Assembly: GCA_038148755.1 (NCBI GenBank)
Contig: JAYQWA010000002.1
Span: forward strand, 62,001-126,000
DNA length: 64,000 nucleotides
Reading direction: 5' to 3'
DNA from: UBA5109 sp038148755
Lineage (GTDB): Bacteria; Pseudomonadota; Gammaproteobacteria; Pseudomonadales; Pseudohongiellaceae
The position numbers and the translations under genes are program-made. The notes under the pieces were generated by a model that was not told the origin of the DNA, searched no databases, and worked only from the letters and a program-made list of their open reading frames with translations. This document shows positions 60,531-64,000 of this stretch, piece by piece. Within the stretch, counting starts at the first letter, position 1. Each line of letters begins with the position of its first letter.

Positions 60531-61841
60531 ATGTTGAACTGGGATGAGTTTAGTACCGAAGACAACACAGCATCTGCTGGTACCGTTGGTAATACGGCAG
60601 CAGAGCACTTTAATAAAACAGAGGACTCTGTTCCTGCTGAAAACACGCAGGCCCCTGCAGAAACCACAGAAGCTATAGCACAAAACTCCGATGTGACAGC
60701 CGACATTGAGGAAAGCCCAGAGGTACAGCCCTCTGCTGCCCAACTCAGTGCTATTGAACAGGCCAAAGCTGCTGTTGAAAAACTGGATATTGCAGCGGCA
60801 GAAGCAGAGCTGGCCGGTTCAGCCGAACGCGTTGCCGTTGATGATAAGCGTATGATCAACTGCCGCGCTGACTTGAACCAGTTAGTTCCTTTCAAATATG
60901 ACTGGGCCTGGCAGAAATATCTGGATGGTTGTGCCAATCACTGGATGCCACAGGAAATCAACATGAATGCCGACGTCGCTCTCTGGAAACGCGAAGATGG
61001 TCTGACTGCTGATGAGCGCCTGATCGTGAAGCGCAACCTGGGCTTCTTTTCAACAGCAGACTCACTGGTTGCCAATAATCTGGTGCTGGCCATTTACCGA
61101 TTAATTACCAATCCGGAATGTCGCCAATATATTTTACGCCAGGCCTTTGAAGAAGCTATTCATACCCACGCTTATCAATATTGCATTGAATCACTGGGCA
61201 TGGATGAGGGTGAAATTTTCAATATGTATCATGAGGTTCCTTCTGTTGCTAAAAAAGCATCCTGGGGACTGAAATATACCAAAGAAATAAGTGATCCGAC
61301 CTTCAATACCGGCACACCGGAAACCGACAAAGCCATGTTAAAAAACCTGATTGCTTTTTATTGCTGTCTGGAAGGCATCTTTTTCTATTGCGGCTTTACC
61401 CAGATTCTTTCCATGGGGCGCCGCAACAAGATGACCGGCACATCTGAGCAATTCCAGTACATCCTGCGGGATGAGTCCATGCATCTTAACTTTGGCATCG
61501 ACATGATCAACCAGATCAAGCTGGAAAATCCTCACTTGTGGGATGATGACATGAAAGACAAAGCCACTCAGATGATTCTTGAAGCGACTCAGCTGGAAAT
61601 TGAATATGCCCGCGATACCATGCCTCGCGGCGTACTTGGTATGAACGCTGCCATGATGGAAGATTATCTTAAATTCATCGCCAACCGCCGTCTCAACCAG
61701 CTCGGCCTGAAAGAACAGTTTGCCGGTGCGCAGAATCCTTTTCCCTGGATGTCCGAAATTATGGATTTACGCAAAGAAAAGAATTTCTTTGAAACTAGAG
61801 TTATCGAGTATCAAACCGGAGGAGCGCTTTCATGGGATTAA
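60531..61841 (+). CDS. nrdB: ribonucleoside-diphosphate reductase, small subunit (class Ia)
   Basis: NrdB holds the diiron-tyrosyl radical used by NrdA. The 436-residue product has an N-terminal extension of roughly 100 acidic and alanine-rich residues, as in Pseudomonas, before KRMINCRADLNQLVPFKYDW. The radical site reads RQAFEEAIHTHAYQYC, with Glu208, His211 and Tyr215 in the E. coli spacing (Glu115, His118, Tyr122). DESMHLNFG completes the iron site. It follows nrdA by 65 bases. No ferredoxin gene follows it. Confidence 0.96.
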   Translation: MLNWDEFSTEDNTASAGTVGNTAAEHFNKTEDSVPAENTQAPAETTEAIAQNSDVTADIEESPEVQPSAAQLSAIEQAKAAVEKLDIAAAEAELAGSAERVAVDDKRMINCRADLNQLVPFKYDWAWQKYLDGCANHWMPQEINMNADVALWKREDGLTADERLIVKRNLGFFSTADSLVANNLVLAIYRLITNPECRQYILRQAFEEAIHTHAYQYCIESLGMDEGEIFNMYHEVPSVAKKASWGLKYTKEISDPTFNTGTPETDKAMLKNLIAFYCCLEGIFFYCGFTQILSMGRRNKMTGTSEQFQYILRDESMHLNFGIDMINQIKLENPHLWDDDMKDKATQMILEATQLEIEYARDTMPRGVLGMNAAMMEDYLKFIANRRLNQLGLKEQFAGAQNPFPWMSEIMDLRKEKNFFETRVIEYQTGGALSWD

Positions 61842-61868
61842 AACTATTGCGCTTGCTATCTTGTCGTT

Positions 61869-61927
61869 AAAAATTATCTCAGGGCAGTCATTTACTACCG
61901 TGTAAACTCAGCCCTTCGATAATTTTT
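61869..61927 (+). terminator. possible terminator after nrdB
   Basis: AAAAATTATCTCAGGGC at 61869-61885 pairs with GCCCTTCGATAATTTTT at 61911-61927 at 15 of 17 positions, with a loop of 25 bases. The right arm ends in T5. The long loop makes it weaker than the bfr terminator, but the position just after nrdB fits. Confidence 0.5.
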
Positions 61928-62014
61928 GCCTCAATCTTGCTTCGCTCATAACGTTTTAATCTTCATAAAAGTTAAAAATATTTACGATGGCAAACTCTTT
62001 TTCAGGAGAAGGCG

Positions 62015-62302
62015 ATGACTGATAAAAAAGAAGTGGAACAAAACGCTGAACAAACCCTGATTACACTGGATCAGTTGAGTCAGACGCTGGAAGTTATGAC
62101 GCATGTGGTTGATCGTTTGAAGCAACACCTCACCAGACAGTTATCGCTTAATGCCGAGTTGTTTCAGGATGAAGAAAAGCTGCGCAAACAGGAAGCGGAA
62201 GAACGTGCTGAAGCCAGCAAGAAATTACAGGCCAAGAGTTTTGTTGTCGAAATTACACAGCAGGAACTGGAAGAAGGCTCTGATAACAAGACTGTTCACT
62301 AA
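62015..62302 (+). CDS. small coiled-coil protein of unknown function
   Basis: This 95-residue protein is nearly all helix: Glu/Gln/Leu-rich, with heptad-like spacing about residues 5-75, and it ends FVVEITQQELEEGSDNKTVH. AGGAG lies seven bases before the ATG, so it is likely expressed. No signal peptide, no motif, and no family recognised. It lies between nrdB and a cyclophilin gene; no functional link can be shown. Confidence 0.65.
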   Translation: MTDKKEVEQNAEQTLITLDQLSQTLEVMTHVVDRLKQHLTRQLSLNAELFQDEEKLRKQEAEERAEASKKLQAKSFVVEITQQELEEGSDNKTVH

Positions 62303-62383
62303 GCCCCAAATCAAGCCTTGTAAATAGTTCTGGGTCTAAGTATGTTAGTCGCATCAGTAATACAGACGACATACAGGCTATTC

Positions 62384-63274
62384 ATGAAACAGGTTTTTAA
62401 CAGCGTATTTGGCGCTTTTTTCTTAATACTATCATTCACTCTCTCGCTGGCACTTCCAGTAACAGGCTATTCACAGCCCGAGTCTTCCGAGAATCAGGAT
62501 ATTGCTGCTTTACGCGAAAATCCTGATAACCCATTGGTCGAAATCCAGACTTCAATGGGCAGCATGATTCTGGAGCTTTTTCCCAGTGAAGCGCCTGAAA
62601 CCGTCGCAAATTTTATTGGTCTGGCGGAGGGACAAAAACCATTTGTTGACCCGGCAACCGGTAAAATGGTGACACGCCCTTTCTATGATGGCCTGATTTT
62701 TCACAGAGTCATTGATGGCTTCATGATTCAGGGTGGCAGCCCGACAGGGATTGGTAACGGGACACCGGGTTATTCTTTCAAAGATGAAATAAATGCACGC
62801 AGCCTGGGGCTTGACCGAATGCCCGCCATTGACGAGGAAGGCGTTCCACACCCCTTTTTAAGAATAGCTTCACAGACCCAATTTCAGGCTGTCATTCTCG
62901 AGCCACTTTTTGCGGAATTGAATATCACTTCACAGGAAGATCTTGAAATTAATATTGATACAGTAGAACAGAGAATTAACAGCATGACAGTGAAAGACGT
63001 CTATGAAAACCAGGGTTATGAATACAGCGAAAGGCTCACTTCCAGAATGCCGGTTAGAGGCGTAATTGCCATGGCTAATGCCGGCCCCAACAGCAATGGT
63101 TCACAATTTTTTATCAATCTGATTGATACTGAATGGCTGGCTGGCAAGCATACTGTGTTTGGCAGAGTCCGCCAGGGGATGGACGTGCTTGATGCCATTG
63201 GCGCGACACCTGTTGATGAGCAGGATCGCCCCATCGAGGATGTTCGTATCATCCAGATAAGAACACTGCCCTAA
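62384..63274 (+). CDS. exported cyclophilin-type peptidyl-prolyl isomerase with insertion
   Basis: The start is ATG at 62384, so that the signal peptide (core about 9-25, cleavage after GYSQ) begins the protein; a longer frame from 62342 lacks an SD. The 296-residue product has the cyclophilin core: FYDGLIFHRVIDGFMIQGG with the catalytic Arg, and GVIAMANAGPNSNGSQFFINL. Between these halves about 84 residues are inserted (about 139-222), including EDLEINIDTVEQRINSMTV. Such an insert is unusual in periplasmic cyclophilins. It folds periplasmic proteins at prolines. Confidence 0.9.
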   Translation: MKQVFNSVFGAFFLILSFTLSLALPVTGYSQPESSENQDIAALRENPDNPLVEIQTSMGSMILELFPSEAPETVANFIGLAEGQKPFVDPATGKMVTRPFYDGLIFHRVIDGFMIQGGSPTGIGNGTPGYSFKDEINARSLGLDRMPAIDEEGVPHPFLRIASQTQFQAVILEPLFAELNITSQEDLEINIDTVEQRINSMTVKDVYENQGYEYSERLTSRMPVRGVIAMANAGPNSNGSQFFINLIDTEWLAGKHTVFGRVRQGMDVLDAIGATPVDEQDRPIEDVRIIQIRTLP

Positions 63275-63304
63275 CGTTTTCTAAATATAGTTTGGAATAT
63301 TAAG

Positions 63305-63928
63305 ATGAGTAAAAATCCGGGATCTCACAGTACCAATATAGTCTGGCACGAAAGCCGAGTCAGTCGGGAGTTCAGGCAACAGATATTCAACCAGCAAGGC
63401 TCTACCCTCTGGTTTACAGGTTTAAGTGGATCCGGTAAGAGTACGCTGGCCTTTACCCTTGAGCACAAGCTAGTCAGTGCCAAATTTAAAAGCTATGTGC
63501 TGGATGGGGACAATATACGCCATGGTTTAAATAACAATCTCGGATTCAGCGATGCTGATCGCGAAGAAAATATCCGGCGTGTCGGTGAGGTTTCAAAACT
63601 TTTTGCAGATGCCGGTTTAATAGTGCTTTCCAGTTTCATTTCACCCTTCAAAAAAGATCGCGAACTGGTAAGAAAAATTCACGAAGACGCAGGGTTAAAC
63701 TTTATAGAAGTTTATATTGATACTCCGTTGGCAGTTTGTGAAAAACGTGATCCGAAACAGCTTTATGCCAAGGCAAGACGCGGTGAAATCCCAAATTTCA
63801 CCGGCATCAGCTCCCCTTACGAAGTACCTGACAATGCTGAAATTATTATTCCTGTATCCAACAGCCCCGAACAAAGCGCTGAGCAGATTCTTGACTATCT
63901 AAATCAGCACAAACTGATCAAAGTGTAA
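63305..63928 (+). CDS. cysC: adenylylsulfate kinase
   Basis: CysC phosphorylates adenylylsulfate to PAPS. The 207-residue protein has the P-loop GLSGSGKST (39-47), DGDNIRHGLNNNLGFS, FISPFKKDRELVRK and the YIDTPLAVCEKRDPKQLY stretch. It stands alone, without cysND, in this window, so it may be used for sulfated molecules or join a distant assimilation pathway. The last 72 bases of the window after it hold no recognisable gene. Confidence 0.95.
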   Translation: MSKNPGSHSTNIVWHESRVSREFRQQIFNQQGSTLWFTGLSGSGKSTLAFTLEHKLVSAKFKSYVLDGDNIRHGLNNNLGFSDADREENIRRVGEVSKLFADAGLIVLSSFISPFKKDRELVRKIHEDAGLNFIEVYIDTPLAVCEKRDPKQLYAKARRGEIPNFTGISSPYEVPDNAEIIIPVSNSPEQSAEQILDYLNQHKLIKV

Positions 63929-64000
63929 ACTTTTCACGCCGATATGGTGGCAGGGCTTCAAGGATCGCTGCACCATACCGCCGGTTTAATAGGCGTTCGT

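Noticed and set aside
1..64000. CRISPR array, prophage or insertion sequence
   Set aside because: No spaced direct repeats, integrase, transposase or phage structural genes were found by reading either strand.

Overview
This window looks like chromosomal DNA of a gammaproteobacterium, probably a marine or other free-living aerobe. The evidence is familiar gene neighbourhoods: lptE/holA, the mrdA-rodA-rlpA-dacA-ybeD-lipB-lipA cell-wall and lipoate cluster, rnfABDGE-nth, and an argG-pyrC-rnt-bfd-bfr-grxD-argD-argF series that I recall in the same general order in Pseudomonas. The long NrdA with two ATP-cones and NrdB with an acidic N-terminal extension are also pseudomonad-like. I saw no phage, insertion sequence, CRISPR array, rRNA or tRNA.

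Layout. 1-2228: end of lptE, a YceI-family protein and holA. 2242-11909 (minus strand): an outer-membrane DUF5916 protein, then lipA, lipB, ybeD, dacA, rlpA, rodA and mrdA. 12102-16969 (minus): a complete MacA-MacB-outer membrane factor export operon. 17140-20364 (minus): trpD, a folD that looks like the Bacteroidota type, and a secreted protein with one c-type heme motif. 20541-27619: fhs, metG, a methyltransferase, a SixA-like phosphatase, two small zinc-ribbon proteins, an Sfp-type phosphopantetheinyl transferase and gloA. 27682-32162: rnfA, an RnfB-RnfC fusion, rnfD, rnfG, rnfE and nth. 32270-43043: an accessory region with four two-gene modules, each a small DUF6152 protein plus a secreted protein of an unnamed family. 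Between these modules lie a SoxC/SoxD-like sulfite or sulfane dehydrogenase pair, a drug/metabolite transporter, a serine hydrolase and an unknown exported protein. 43080-48736: argG, pyrC, rnt, an acyl-activating enzyme, and bfd and bfr behind an iron-type promoter. 48849-56953: an exported alpha/beta hydrolase, a DMT transporter-YkoF-PnuC operon, grxD, a lone hyuB, argD, argF and an ABC ATPase. 56954-64000: a 638-base regulatory region with NrdR-like and DnaA boxes, then nrdA, nrdB, a small coiled-coil protein, an exported cyclophilin and cysC.

Two observations stand out. First, the Rnf operon has no separate RnfC. The RnfB protein instead runs in frame into the C-terminal two-cluster ferredoxin domain and tail of RnfC, so the NADH/FMN-binding part of RnfC is absent from the operon. 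Second, all four DUF6152 proteins appear to be cut by signal peptidase directly before a His-His pair and share an Asn-Pro-His motif about 27 residues later. That pattern could form an N-terminal histidine metal site, and each gene travels with a member of the same partner family. Functions given for these two groups are inference. Family assignments were made by reading the translated sequences; no database search was run.
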